5,432 bases of DNA from Candidatus Krumholzibacteriia bacterium (GTDB lineage Bacteria; Krumholzibacteriota; Krumholzibacteria; WVZY01; JAKEHA01): NCBI GenBank assembly GCA_029863355.1, contig JAOTVO010000192.1, positions 1 through 5,432 on the forward strand, given 5' to 3'. The notes beneath the pieces are model-generated. The model was not told where the DNA came from. It ran no database searches and saw only the letters and a program-made list of their open reading frames with translations. Of the stretch, positions 1 through 5,393 are shown piece after piece (positions within the stretch are counted from its first letter, which is position 1; every line of letters begins with the position of its first letter). Made by a program: the position numbers and the translations under genes.

Positions 1-2
1 TC

Positions 3-404
3 AAGATCGGTCGCGGTGGCCAGATGTGCCGGTCGGCGGGCTCGTCGGCACAGGTGGTGGCCAAGGAAGGCAATCACGTCACCCTCCGGCTCCGGTCGAC
101 CGAGATGCGCATGGTCCGCGGAGAGTGTCTGGCCACGATCGGCGAGGTCGGCAACGCCGAGCACGAGCTGCAGTCCCTGGGCAAGGCGGGCAAGACCCGC
201 TGGCTGGGCCGACGCCCGCGGGTCCGCGGTGTGGCCATGAATCCGGTGGATCACCCGCTCGGCGGCGGCGAAGGGAAGACGTCGGGCGGCCGGCCCCCGG
301 TGTCCCCGTGGGGGAAGCCGGAAGGCAAGAAGACGCGTCACCACAAGAAGGCGAGCGACCGGCTGATCGTGCGCGGACGCAAGCGCGGCAAAGCCACCCA
401 GTAA
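3..404 (+). CDS. rplB: 50S ribosomal protein L2 (uL2), C-terminal half, 5' end outside window
   Basis: L2 binds 23S rRNA and is needed for subunit association and peptidyl transferase activity. The visible 133 residues are roughly the second half of a protein normally about 275 aa long. The frame is already open at base 3 and ends at TAA 402-404. Recognisable blocks, in order, are [67 protein letters not shown] and the basic tail [23 protein letters not shown]. The His corresponding to E. coli His229 (in VDHP, codon 252-254) is present. The next motif position, usually His, is Leu here (codon 258-260). The family's usual RHPVSPWG reads RPPVSPWG. The gene heads the visible part of the S10-type cluster, and rpsS follows after 15 bases. 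The identification is secure; only the N-terminal half is unseen. Confidence 0.98.
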   Translation, partial: KIGRGGQMCRSAGSSAQVVAKEGNHVTLRLRSTEMRMVRGECLATIGEVGNAEHELQSLGKAGKTRWLGRRPRVRGVAMNPVDHPLGGGEGKTSGGRPPVSPWGKPEGKKTRHHKKASDRLIVRGRKRGKATQ

Positions 405-419
405 GTCGCGGGAGACGAG

Positions 420-710
420 ATGGCACGAAGCGTCAAGAAGGGGCCGTTTGTGGAGGAGTCGCTCCTCCGAAAGATCCGCGCGATGAACGAGCGCAGCGAA
501 AAGAAGGTCTTCAAGACCTGGTCGCGGCGCAGCACGATCACGCCCGAGTTCGTGGGGCACACCCTGGCGGTGCACAACGGGAACAAGTTCATCCCGGTGT
601 ACGTGACCGAGAACATGGTGGGTCACAAGCTCGGGGAGTTTGCCGCGACGAGGCTGTTCCGCGGCCACAGCTCCAAGGTCTCGGCGGAAGCCGAGGCCCC
701 GAAGGTATAG
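420..710 (+). CDS. rpsS: 30S ribosomal protein S19 (uS19)
   Basis: S19 sits in the head of the small subunit next to S13 and near the A-site finger. At 96 aa it is close to the family norm (E. coli about 92). Diagnostic blocks are [16 protein letters not shown] at the start, [16 protein letters not shown] at about residues 33-48, and the family signature [17 protein letters not shown] followed by TRLFRGH at about 58-83. The short acidic/Ala tail after RGH ([13 protein letters not shown]) is a little longer than in E. coli. The ATG is preceded by GGGAG at 410-414 with normal spacing, and the protein begins exactly at the conserved N-terminus. It lies between rplB and rplV, as in most bacteria. 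Confidence 0.98.
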   Translation: MARSVKKGPFVEESLLRKIRAMNERSEKKVFKTWSRRSTITPEFVGHTLAVHNGNKFIPVYVTENMVGHKLGEFAATRLFRGHSSKVSAEAEAPKV

Positions 711-713
711 CCG

Positions 714-1220
714 ATGGAAGCCCGAGCGATTCAGCGCACGATCCGGCAGTCGCCGCGGAAGATGCGGCTCGTCGTGGACCTGATCCGCGGGCGGGCGGTC
801 CCGGAGGCGTACGCCATCCTGCGGTTCTCGAAAAAGCGGGCGGCGCAACAGATTCACAAGGTGCTCAAGTCGGCGGTGGCCAACGCGGAGCAGTACGCGC
901 AGCGGCACAACGAGGCCCTGGACGTGGATCGCCTGCGAGTGACGCACGCCGTGGTGGATGCGGGCACGACGCTCAAGCGGTTCACGTCGGCGGCGATGGG
1001 CCGGGCGACCCCGATTCGGAAGCGGACGAGCCATGTGGAAATCCGCGTGACGGAAGAACCCCGACCCAAAGTGAAGGCCGCGCCCGCCGCTCCGGCCGCG
1101 AAGGCGCGCACCGGTCGCCGCGGTGGAGCCGGCACGGGCGCCGCGAAGGGCACGGGCAAGCCACGCGCAGCGCGTACCGCGAAAGCCGGCACGAAGACCC
1201 GGAAGAAGGGGAGCAAGTAA
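714..1220 (+). CDS. rplV: 50S ribosomal protein L22 (uL22) with long basic C-terminal tail
   Basis: L22 binds 23S rRNA, and its long beta-hairpin lines the peptide exit tunnel. Residues 1-115 form the ordinary domain: [16 protein letters not shown] (11-26), [14 protein letters not shown] (49-62), the [10 protein letters not shown] hairpin arm (81-90), and [17 protein letters not shown] (96-112). Residues from about 116 to 168 are an extra tail made almost only of Ala, Lys, Arg, Gly, Thr and Pro, so the protein is much longer than the E. coli form (110 aa). The tail is in frame and ends at TAA directly before rpsC. Its last codons also carry the rpsC ribosome binding site, which argues against a frameshift artefact. 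The hairpin tip reads FTSAAMGRA, where many bacteria have a Pro-Arg pair before the Ala. The start ATG lies 3 bases after rpsS, with a modest GAAGGT sequence upstream. Confidence 0.97.
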   Translation: MEARAIQRTIRQSPRKMRLVVDLIRGRAVPEAYAILRFSKKRAAQQIHKVLKSAVANAEQYAQRHNEALDVDRLRVTHAVVDAGTTLKRFTSAAMGRATPIRKRTSHVEIRVTEEPRPKVKAAPAAPAAKARTGRRGGAGTGAAKGTGKPRAARTAKAGTKTRKKGSK

Positions 1221-1221
1221 C

Positions 1222-1881
1222 GTGGGACAGAAGACGCATCCGTACGGGTTCCGACTGGGCATCGTGAAGCCCTGGCGCTCGCGCTACTACGCGCGGCGCA
1301 ACTTCCCGGAGCTGCTGAAGGAAGACGACCTGATCCGCAAGTACCTGAAGACGCGGCTGTCGCACGCCGCCATTGCCGACGTGCATGTCGAGCGGCGGCC
1401 GGGGAAGGTGACGGTGACGGTTCACACTGGGCGACCGGGGGTGGTGATCGGGAAGCGGGGGGCCGAGGTGGATAAGCTGCGCGACGAGCTGGCGCACCTG
1501 ACCGGCAAGGAGGTCGGGATCAACGTCGAGGAGATCAAGCGGCCCGAGCTCGAGGCGCAATTGGTCGGCGACAGTGTGGCCCATCAGCTGACCCAGCGGG
1601 TTTCCTTCCGGCGCGCCATGAAGCGCGCCGTGCAGTCGGCGATGCGGATGGGTGCGCAGGGGATCAAGATCAAGGTGGGGGGGCGGCTCGGCGGTGCGGA
1701 GATCGCGCGGACCGAAGGCTACCATGAGGGCCGAGTGCCGCTGCACACGCTGCGCGCCGACGTGGACTACGCGACGTCGACAGCCAAGACGACGTTTGGC
1801 ACGATCGGCGTCAAGGTCTGGATCTTCAAGGGTGAGCGGACGGAGGACATGGCCGGCCGCACCTACTCGACGGGCGTGTAA
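1222..1881 (+). CDS. rpsC: 30S ribosomal protein S3 (uS3)
   Basis: S3 is in the 30S head at the mRNA entry channel and contributes to mRNA unwinding with S4 and S5. The product is 219 aa, slightly shorter than E. coli S3 (233). The N-terminus [13 protein letters not shown] is the conserved S3 start, which fixes initiation at GTG 1222 although the frame is open further upstream. AGGGGAG at 1207-1213, inside the end of rplV, is at good distance. A type II KH domain covers roughly residues 39-110, with the GxxG loop GKRG at 77-80. Basic helix [11 protein letters not shown] (about 128-138) carries Arg130, Arg131 and Lys134, matching the region tied to helicase activity in E. coli. The C-terminal domain shows [19 protein letters not shown] and [13 protein letters not shown]. 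It starts one base after rplV stops. Confidence 0.98.
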   Translation: MGQKTHPYGFRLGIVKPWRSRYYARRNFPELLKEDDLIRKYLKTRLSHAAIADVHVERRPGKVTVTVHTGRPGVVIGKRGAEVDKLRDELAHLTGKEVGINVEEIKRPELEAQLVGDSVAHQLTQRVSFRRAMKRAVQSAMRMGAQGIKIKVGGRLGGAEIARTEGYHEGRVPLHTLRADVDYATSTAKTTFGTIGVKVWIFKGERTEDMAGRTYSTGV

Positions 1882-1884
1882 GCG

Positions 1885-2298
1885 ATGCTCGCACCGAAGC
1901 GCGTCAAGTTCCGGAAGCGGTTCAAGGGGAACACGAACGGTCTCGCCACGCGCGGGAACACCGTGGCGTTCGGCCACTATGGCCTCATGACCCTGGAGCC
2001 TGGCTGGATCACGAACCGGCAGATCGAGGCCGCCCGGGTGGCCCTGACCCGCGAAATGAAGCGCGGGGGCAAGGTGTGGATCCGGCTGTTTCCCGACAAG
2101 CCGATCACGAAGAAGCCGGCCGAGACCCGGATGGGCAAGGGCAAGGGCAACCCCGAGGCGTGGGTGGCGGTGGTCAAGCCGGGGCGGGTGATGTTCGAGG
2201 TGGAAGGCGTCGATGAGGCGGTCGCGCGAATCGCGCTCGACCGGGCAGGCAACAAGCTGCCCGTGCGCACCCGATTCGTTCGACGCGAGGAGCGCTGA
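1885..2298 (+). CDS. rplP: 50S ribosomal protein L16 (uL16)
   Basis: L16 is a late-assembling 50S protein near the A site and central protuberance and contacts tRNA. The length of 137 aa is normal (E. coli 136). Motifs in order: [15 protein letters not shown] at the N-terminus, [15 protein letters not shown] (42-56), the family signature [22 protein letters not shown] split over 63-84, [19 protein letters not shown] (84-102) and KLPVRTRFV near the end. Arg82 in RMGKGKG corresponds to the Arg that is hydroxylated in E. coli; whether it is modified here cannot be seen. The gene begins 3 bases after the rpsC stop. No strong Shine-Dalgarno sequence is visible in that stretch, so translation probably depends on coupling to rpsC. 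This is an inference from spacing. Confidence 0.98.
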   Translation: MLAPKRVKFRKRFKGNTNGLATRGNTVAFGHYGLMTLEPGWITNRQIEAARVALTREMKRGGKVWIRLFPDKPITKKPAETRMGKGKGNPEAWVAVVKPGRVMFEVEGVDEAVARIALDRAGNKLPVRTRFVRREER

Positions 2299-2299
2299 C

Positions 2300-2503
2300 A
2301 TGGCGCGGCAAAAAGGACACGATCTGCGGCAACTGGATACGGCGGAGCTCGAGCGGCGGCTCGCGCAGCTCGCCGAGGAGCGGTTCCGTCTGCAGTTCCG
2401 GCGGGCCACGGAAGCGATCGAAAACCCGTTGCAGCTCCGGACGCTCCGCCGTGACGCGGCGCGCCTCCGGACGTTGCTGCGGGAGCGGAGGATGACGACA
2501 TGA
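2300..2503 (+). CDS. rpmC: 50S ribosomal protein L29 (uL29)
   Basis: L29 is a small helical-hairpin protein near the tunnel exit, next to L23, where it helps form the docking area for nascent-chain factors. The product is 67 aa, a standard length. The first helix is [20 protein letters not shown] and the second is [20 protein letters not shown], joined by the conserved ATEAIENP turn (about 36-43). The start is ATG 2300, one base after the rplP stop, with GAGGAG at 2287-2292 inside the end of rplP. The same frame stays open upstream to 2213, but that part has no L29 similarity and runs over rplP. The final codons overlap rpsQ by ATGA. Confidence 0.97.
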   Translation: MARQKGHDLRQLDTAELERRLAQLAEERFRLQFRRATEAIENPLQLRTLRRDAARLRTLLRERRMTT

Positions 2504-2748
2504 GGGGCCGGCGCAAGGTCCGGACCGGTGTGGTGGTGGGCGACCGGATGCAGAAGACCGTGACGGTCTCGCTGGTTCGCCGCTTCGCGCACCCGTTGTA
2601 CGGCAAGCTCGTGGTTCGCTCGAAGCGGGTCCACGCGCACGATGAGCACGGTGCGAAGCAGGGAGATCGGGTGCGGATCGCCGAGACGCGACCGCTATCG
2701 AAGACAAAGCGGTGGCGCGTGGTCGAGATTCTCGACCGCGCCCGCTAG
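2500..2748 (+). CDS. rpsQ: 30S ribosomal protein S17 (uS17)
   Basis: S17 is a primary 16S rRNA-binding protein of the 30S body with an OB fold. The length is 82 aa (E. coli 84). The N-terminal strand [19 protein letters not shown] is the usual opening, followed by [23 protein letters not shown] and the family signature [18 protein letters not shown] at about 55-72. The ATG overlaps the rpmC stop (ATGA at 2500-2503), and GGAGG at 2487-2491 within rpmC is the ribosome binding site. It is the last gene of the classical S10 half. A 36-base spacer, the widest in the window, follows before rplN. Confidence 0.98.
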   Translation: MRGRRKVRTGVVVGDRMQKTVTVSLVRRFAHPLYGKLVVRSKRVHAHDEHGAKQGDRVRIAETRPLSKTKRWRVVEILDRAR

Positions 2749-2772
2749 TGCACCGGCGCTGAGCGCAGGGAC

Positions 2773-2779
2773 GGGAGGG
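2773..2779 (+). promoter_or_regulatory. Ribosome binding site for rplN
   Basis: GGGAGGG lies 5 bases before GTG 2785 in the 36-base rpsQ-rplN spacer. It supports the GTG start, which has no ATG alternative matching the conserved L14 N-terminus. In E. coli this spacer region separates the S10 and spc operons. Here I see no clear -35/-10 pair or hairpin followed by T residues, so I do not call a promoter or terminator. Confidence 0.75.
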
Positions 2780-2784
2780 ACCCA

Positions 2785-3153
2785 GTGGTCCAGCAGGAGT
2801 CGATTCTCAAGATCGCGGATAACTCGGGCGCGCGGCACGCGCTCGTGATCCGCGTGCTCGGTGGCTCGAGGCGGCGCTACGCGGGTCTCGGCGACGTGGT
2901 CGTCGTGACCATCAAGGACGCCATCCCGACCGGACAGGTGAAGAAGGGCGAAGTGGCGAAAGCCGTGATCGTCCGGACGGCGAAGGAGACCAAGCGACGG
3001 GACGGCTCCTATATCCGCTTCGACGAAAACGCGGCGGTGCTGATCACCGAGCAGGGCGAACCACGGGCCACCCGCATCTTCGGGCCGGTCGGGCGCGAGC
3101 TGCGCGAGAAGCGATTCATGAAGATCGTGTCGCTCGCGCCGGAGGTGATCTGA
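2785..3153 (+). CDS. rplN: 50S ribosomal protein L14 (uL14)
   Basis: L14 binds 23S rRNA at the subunit interface, contributes to intersubunit bridges with 16S rRNA, and is the usual docking partner of the silencing factor RsfS. The length is 122 aa, the same size class as E. coli. The sequence is strongly conserved: [21 protein letters not shown] (7-27), [18 protein letters not shown] (31-48), the family signature [20 protein letters not shown] (60-79), [18 protein letters not shown] and the C-terminal SLAPEVI. It initiates at GTG 2785, judged by the conserved MVQQES start and the GGGAGGG upstream. It is the first gene of the spc half. Its last codons contain an exceptionally good ribosome binding site for rplX. 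Confidence 0.99.
   Translation: MVQQESILKIADNSGARHALVIRVLGGSRRRYAGLGDVVVVTIKDAIPTGQVKKGEVAKAVIVRTAKETKRRDGSYIRFDENAAVLITEQGEPRATRIFGPVGRELREKRFMKIVSLAPEVI
3141..3150 (+). promoter_or_regulatory. Extended Shine-Dalgarno for rplX inside the end of rplN
   Basis: GGAGGTGATC is a ten-base perfect complement to the well-known 3' end of bacterial 16S rRNA. It is made of the codons for the last residues of L14 (end of Pro, then Glu, Val, Ile). The core GGAGG sits 9 bases before ATG 3155. It decides the rplX start in favour of the N-terminally extended form of L24. Confidence 0.85.
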
Positions 3154-3154
3154 C

Positions 3155-3538
3155 ATGCGGCGACTCGTCCATCGCAAGAGTCGGCGGGAGCGCGGCCGGG
3201 AGCCGGTTCGCCACAAGCTGCACGTCACCAAGGGGGACACCGTGCGGGTGATCCGCGGCGACGACCGCGGCAAGGAGGGCAAGGTCCTTCAGGTGTACCC
3301 CAAGCGGTTTCGCATCGTGGTGGAGGGTGTGAACGTCGTCACGAAGCACAAGCGGGCCACGACCGAACAGGGAGAGAGCGGGATCATCACGTTCCCGGCG
3401 CCGATTGCGGCCTCGAACGTGATGCTGCTCGACCCCAAGACCGGCGAGCCCACGCGCGTGCGCCGACGACACGACAAGGACGGGACGGTTGAGCGGATTG
3501 CGGTGAAGTCCGGACAGCCGATCCCGCGGGTGCGATGA
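3155..3538 (+). CDS. rplX: 50S ribosomal protein L24 (uL24) with short basic N-terminal extension
   Basis: L24 is an assembly-initiator protein that binds the 5' region of 23S rRNA and sits near the tunnel exit. The product is 127 aa, longer than the usual 100-110. The KOW domain begins at about residue 23 with [22 protein letters not shown], then [13 protein letters not shown] (55-67). The C-terminal part has [20 protein letters not shown] (80-99) and TRVRRR, typical of bacterial L24. The first 20 or so residues ([20 protein letters not shown]) are an Arg-rich extension ahead of the place where most L24 proteins start. The perfect ribosome binding site at 3141-3150 and the one-base gap after rplN support ATG 3155 as the real start. 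The stop overlaps rplE by ATGA. Confidence 0.97.
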   Translation: MRRLVHRKSRRERGREPVRHKLHVTKGDTVRVIRGDDRGKEGKVLQVYPKRFRIVVEGVNVVTKHKRATTEQGESGIITFPAPIAASNVMLLDPKTGEPTRVRRRHDKDGTVERIAVKSGQPIPRVR

Positions 3539-4221
3539 GTATGGCGGACAAGGACAAGAGCAAGGACAAGAAGGACAAGAAGGACGTGAAGAAGAAGAAG
3601 TCGGCGACTTCCGAGGCGGCAACGCGGGAGACCGCCGATGTGGCGGCGGAGCCTGCCCCGCGGGCGCGACTCCTCGAGCAGTATGAGCAGCGGGTGCGCG
3701 CCAGGCTGCAGCAGCAGTTCGGCTACGTGAATGCGCACCAGGTGCCGAAGCTGTCGAAGATCGTACTGAACGTGGGGATGGGCGACGCTCCCAAGAACCC
3801 GAAGGCGTTGGAGGCGGCCGTCGCCGAGCTCGGGGCCATCTCCGGCCAGCGACCCGTGGTGACCCGCGCCAAGCGCTCCGTGGCCAACTTCAACCTGCGC
3901 CAGGGCATGGCCATCGGGGCGGCGGTGACGCTGCGCGGGCAGCGGATGTATGAGTTCCTCGACCGTTTCATCACGATCGCGGTGCCGCGGATGCGCGATT
4001 TTCGCGGGTTGCCGACGAAGAGCTTCGACGGTCGGGGCAACTACTCTCTGGGCATCAAGGAGCAGATGATCTTCCCCGAAGTCGACTATGACAAGGTCGA
4101 GAGGATACACGGGATGGACATCACGTTTGTTACCACGGCGCGCCGGGACGATGAGGCGCAGGCGCTCCTCCGGGAGCTCGGCATGCCGTTCCGGGGCGAG
4201 GCCCCGGTGGCGATCGGTTAG
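3535..4221 (+). CDS. rplE: 50S ribosomal protein L5 (uL5) with Lys/Asp-rich N-terminal extension
   Basis: L5 is part of the central protuberance, binds 5S rRNA with L18, and contacts the P-site tRNA and S13. The product is 228 aa against about 180 for typical L5. Residues about 46-228 are ordinary L5: [39 protein letters not shown] (70-89), [20 protein letters not shown] (103-122), [16 protein letters not shown] (131-146), the DFRGLP and [19 protein letters not shown] blocks (155-182) and [10 protein letters not shown] (193-202). Residues 1-45 are extra and begin with alternating Lys and Asp. The ATG overlaps the rplX stop as ATGA. A second in-frame ATG at 3541 is an equally possible start and would remove only two residues. 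No clear Shine-Dalgarno sequence precedes either, so coupling to rplX is likely. Confidence 0.97.
   Translation: MSMADKDKSKDKKDKKDVKKKKSATSEAATRETADVAAEPAPRARLLEQYEQRVRARLQQQFGYVNAHQVPKLSKIVLNVGMGDAPKNPKALEAAVAELGAISGQRPVVTRAKRSVANFNLRQGMAIGAAVTLRGQRMYEFLDRFITIAVPRMRDFRGLPTKSFDGRGNYSLGIKEQMIFPEVDYDKVERIHGMDITFVTTARRDDEAQALLRELGMPFRGEAPVAIG
3547..3600 (+). repeat. Low-complexity AAG/GAC codon run in the L5 N-terminus
   Basis: This stretch is built almost wholly from the codons AAG and GAC, with one AGC and one GTG, and contains repeated AAGGACAAG units. It encodes the alternating Lys/Asp segment of the L5 extension and finishes with four AAG codons in a row. Such codon runs can vary in length between relatives by slippage; that is an inference here. 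Confidence 0.8.
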
Positions 4222-4230
4222 GAGCAACGC

Positions 4231-4416
4231 ATGGCGAAGAAGTGCTGGACCGAACGGGTCAGGCGGAAGCCGAAATTCTCGGTGCGGGCCTATCAACGCT
4301 GTCAACGCTGTGGCCGCAGCCGCGGGACCCTGCGCAAGTTTGGCCTGTGCCGCATCTGTTTCCGGGACCTCGCCCTGCGCGGCGAAATCCCGGGCGTCCG
4401 CAAGGCCAGCTGGTAA
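4231..4416 (+). CDS. rpsN: 30S ribosomal protein S14, zinc-binding type (uS14, type Z)
   Basis: S14 is a late-assembling protein of the 30S head next to S3 and S10. This is the short zinc-ribbon form: 61 aa with two CxxC pairs, Cys24/Cys27 (RCQRCGR) and Cys40/Cys43 ([11 protein letters not shown]), and the conserved end [12 protein letters not shown]. coli-type S14 is about 100 aa and lacks these cysteines. The N-terminus [19 protein letters not shown] carries an additional Cys at position 5, where relatives I recall have a non-Cys residue. AGGAG at 4220-4224, overlapping the rplE stop, is 6 bases before ATG. Many bacteria with type Z S14 also keep a zinc-independent paralogue elsewhere under zinc control; whether this genome does is outside the window. 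The symbol rpsN is used; some annotations call this form rpsZ. Confidence 0.98.
   Translation: MAKKCWTERVRRKPKFSVRAYQRCQRCGRSRGTLRKFGLCRICFRDLALRGEIPGVRKASW
4294..4311 (+). repeat. Perfect 9-bp tandem duplication over the first zinc pair of S14
   Basis: CAACGCTGT occurs twice back to back and encodes Gln-Arg-Cys twice, giving both cysteines of the first CxxC pair. Because the RCxRC pattern is conserved in the family, the DNA identity may be chance or codon preference rather than a recent duplication. Confidence 0.6.
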
Positions 4417-4432
4417 GTGAGGATACGCGAGC

Positions 4433-4828
4433 ATGAGTGTGATTGATCCCGTCGCCGATATGCTGACCCGCGTCCGCAACGCCTGTTCGGCGGGGCACCG
4501 GCGGGTCGACATGCCGGTGTCGAAGCTGAAGGTCGAGATGGCGCGGCTCCTCCGCGAGAATCATTACATCCAGGATTTCAAGGTCCTGGACGACGGCCGG
4601 CACGGTCTCCTGCGGCTGTACCTGAAGTACCACAACGACGCGCCCGTCATCCGCGAACTGCAACGGGTGTCGGCGCCGGGACTGCGGCGCTACGTCAAGG
4701 CCCGGGAGATCCCGCGCGTGAAGAACGGCCTGGGGATGGCGATTCTCAGCACGCCACGCGGTCTCATGTCGGACCGCGAGGCGCGCCGTGCCCGTACTGG
4801 CGGCGAGCTGCTCGCCGTCGTTTGGTAG
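4433..4828 (+). CDS. rpsH: 30S ribosomal protein S8 (uS8)
   Basis: S8 is a primary 16S rRNA-binding protein that organises the central domain. In E. coli it is also the translational repressor of the spc operon. The length of 131 aa is standard. The N-terminal block is DPVADMLTRVRNACSAGH (5-22), followed by VDMPVSKLKVEMARLLREN and YIQDFKV. The C-terminal RNA-binding part has IPRVKNGLGMAILSTPRG (93-110) and the family signature STPRGLMSDREARR (106-119), ending GGELLAVVW. ATG 4433 is preceded by GTGAGGAT at 4417-4424 and lies 16 bases after rpsN. Position between rpsN and rplF is the usual one. Whether this S8 binds its own mRNA cannot be read from the protein. Confidence 0.98.
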   Translation: MSVIDPVADMLTRVRNACSAGHRRVDMPVSKLKVEMARLLRENHYIQDFKVLDDGRHGLLRLYLKYHNDAPVIRELQRVSAPGLRRYVKAREIPRVKNGLGMAILSTPRGLMSDREARRARTGGELLAVVW

Positions 4829-4834
4829 GAGGAG
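4827..4834 (+). promoter_or_regulatory. Ribosome binding site for rplF overlapping the rpsH stop
   Basis: AGGAGGAG begins within the rpsH stop codon TAG and ends 2 bases before ATG 4837, with its core AGGAGG 4 bases away. It fixes the rplF start at 4837 rather than at the in-frame TTG at 4822 and implies tight coupling of the two genes. Confidence 0.75.
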
Positions 4835-4836
4835 CG

Positions 4837-5382
4837 ATGTCTCGGATCGGCAAGAGGCCGGTGCCGCTCCCGTCGGGAGTCACCGCGAAGCTGGACGGGC
4901 GCACGCTCACGGTGCGCGGACCGCGCGGCGAGTTGCGCCGCACGTTCCATTCGTCCATGACCCTGGTTGTGGAAGACGGCCAGGTGGTCGTCCGGCGACC
5001 GTCCGATGAGACGTTTCACAAGGCCCTGCACGGGCTCTCGCGGACGCTGGTGTCCAACATGGTCGAGGGCGTCACCAAGGGATACGCCAAGGCGCTGGAG
5101 TTGCAGGGCGTGGGGTACAAGGCCGAGGTCACCAAGGACGGGGTTCAGCTCGTGGTCGGCTTCTCACACCCAGTGCGCTACCAGACTCCGGCGGGCGTGA
5201 AGGTCACGACGGAGAGCCCGACGCAGCTCAAGATCGAAGGGTCCGACAAGGAGCTCGTCGGACAGGTGGCCGCCGAGATTCGCAGCATCCGGCCCCCCGA
5301 GCCCTACAAGGGCAAGGGCATCCGCTACGTAGGCGAGAAAGTCCGGCGTAAGGCCGGGAAGACGGCCCAGGCGGCCAAGTAA
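4837..5382 (+). CDS. rplF: 50S ribosomal protein L6 (uL6)
   Basis: L6 binds 23S rRNA near the sarcin-ricin loop and the GTPase-associated region. The product is 181 aa (E. coli 177) with the usual two-repeat architecture. The N-terminal domain opens MSRIGKRPVPLPSGVTAKLD and TLTVRGPRGEL (23-33), then HKALHGLSRTLVSNMVEGVTKGY (61-83). The C-terminal domain shows LELQGVGYKAEV (87-98), GFSHPV (108-113) and the signature IRPPEPYKGKGIRYVGEKVR (151-170). The tail is RKAGKTAQAAK. The start follows the strong AGGAGG at 4827-4832, 8 bases after rpsH ends. An upstream in-frame TTG would only add residues that lie over the rpsH stop and is not needed. Confidence 0.98.
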   Translation: MSRIGKRPVPLPSGVTAKLDGRTLTVRGPRGELRRTFHSSMTLVVEDGQVVVRRPSDETFHKALHGLSRTLVSNMVEGVTKGYAKALELQGVGYKAEVTKDGVQLVVGFSHPVRYQTPAGVKVTTESPTQLKIEGSDKELVGQVAAEIRSIRPPEPYKGKGIRYVGEKVRRKAGKTAQAAK

Positions 5383-5393
5383 GCGAGAGCGAT

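Noticed and set aside
1123..1221. Upstream extension of the S3 frame into rplV
   Set aside because: The extra 33 residues do not resemble S3, while GTG 1222 gives the conserved [13 protein letters not shown] start with a good ribosome binding site.
26..1267. 413-residue open frame on the plus strand in another frame across rplB, rpsS and rplV
   Set aside because: Its composition is Arg/Gly/Ala-rich noise, and the overlapping frames carry highly conserved L2, S19 and L22.
2213..2299. Upstream extension of the L29 frame into rplP
   Set aside because: It has no L29 similarity, and ATG 2300 has GAGGAG at normal distance and gives a standard-length protein.
982..2649. 555-residue open frame on the minus strand opposite rplV through rpsQ
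   Set aside because: It lies antisense to five conserved ribosomal genes, its protein is low-complexity Arg/His/Pro/Leu text with no recognisable domain, and long antisense frames are expected in GC-rich coding DNA.
3289..4512. 407-residue open frame on the minus strand opposite rplX, rplE and rpsN
   Set aside because: This is the same GC-rich shadow effect: no family signature, and it crosses several genes whose reading is certain.
4822..4836. TTG start giving a slightly longer L6
   Set aside because: It would overlap the rpsH stop and uses the ribosome binding site as coding sequence; ATG 4837 gives the conserved MSRIGKRPV start.
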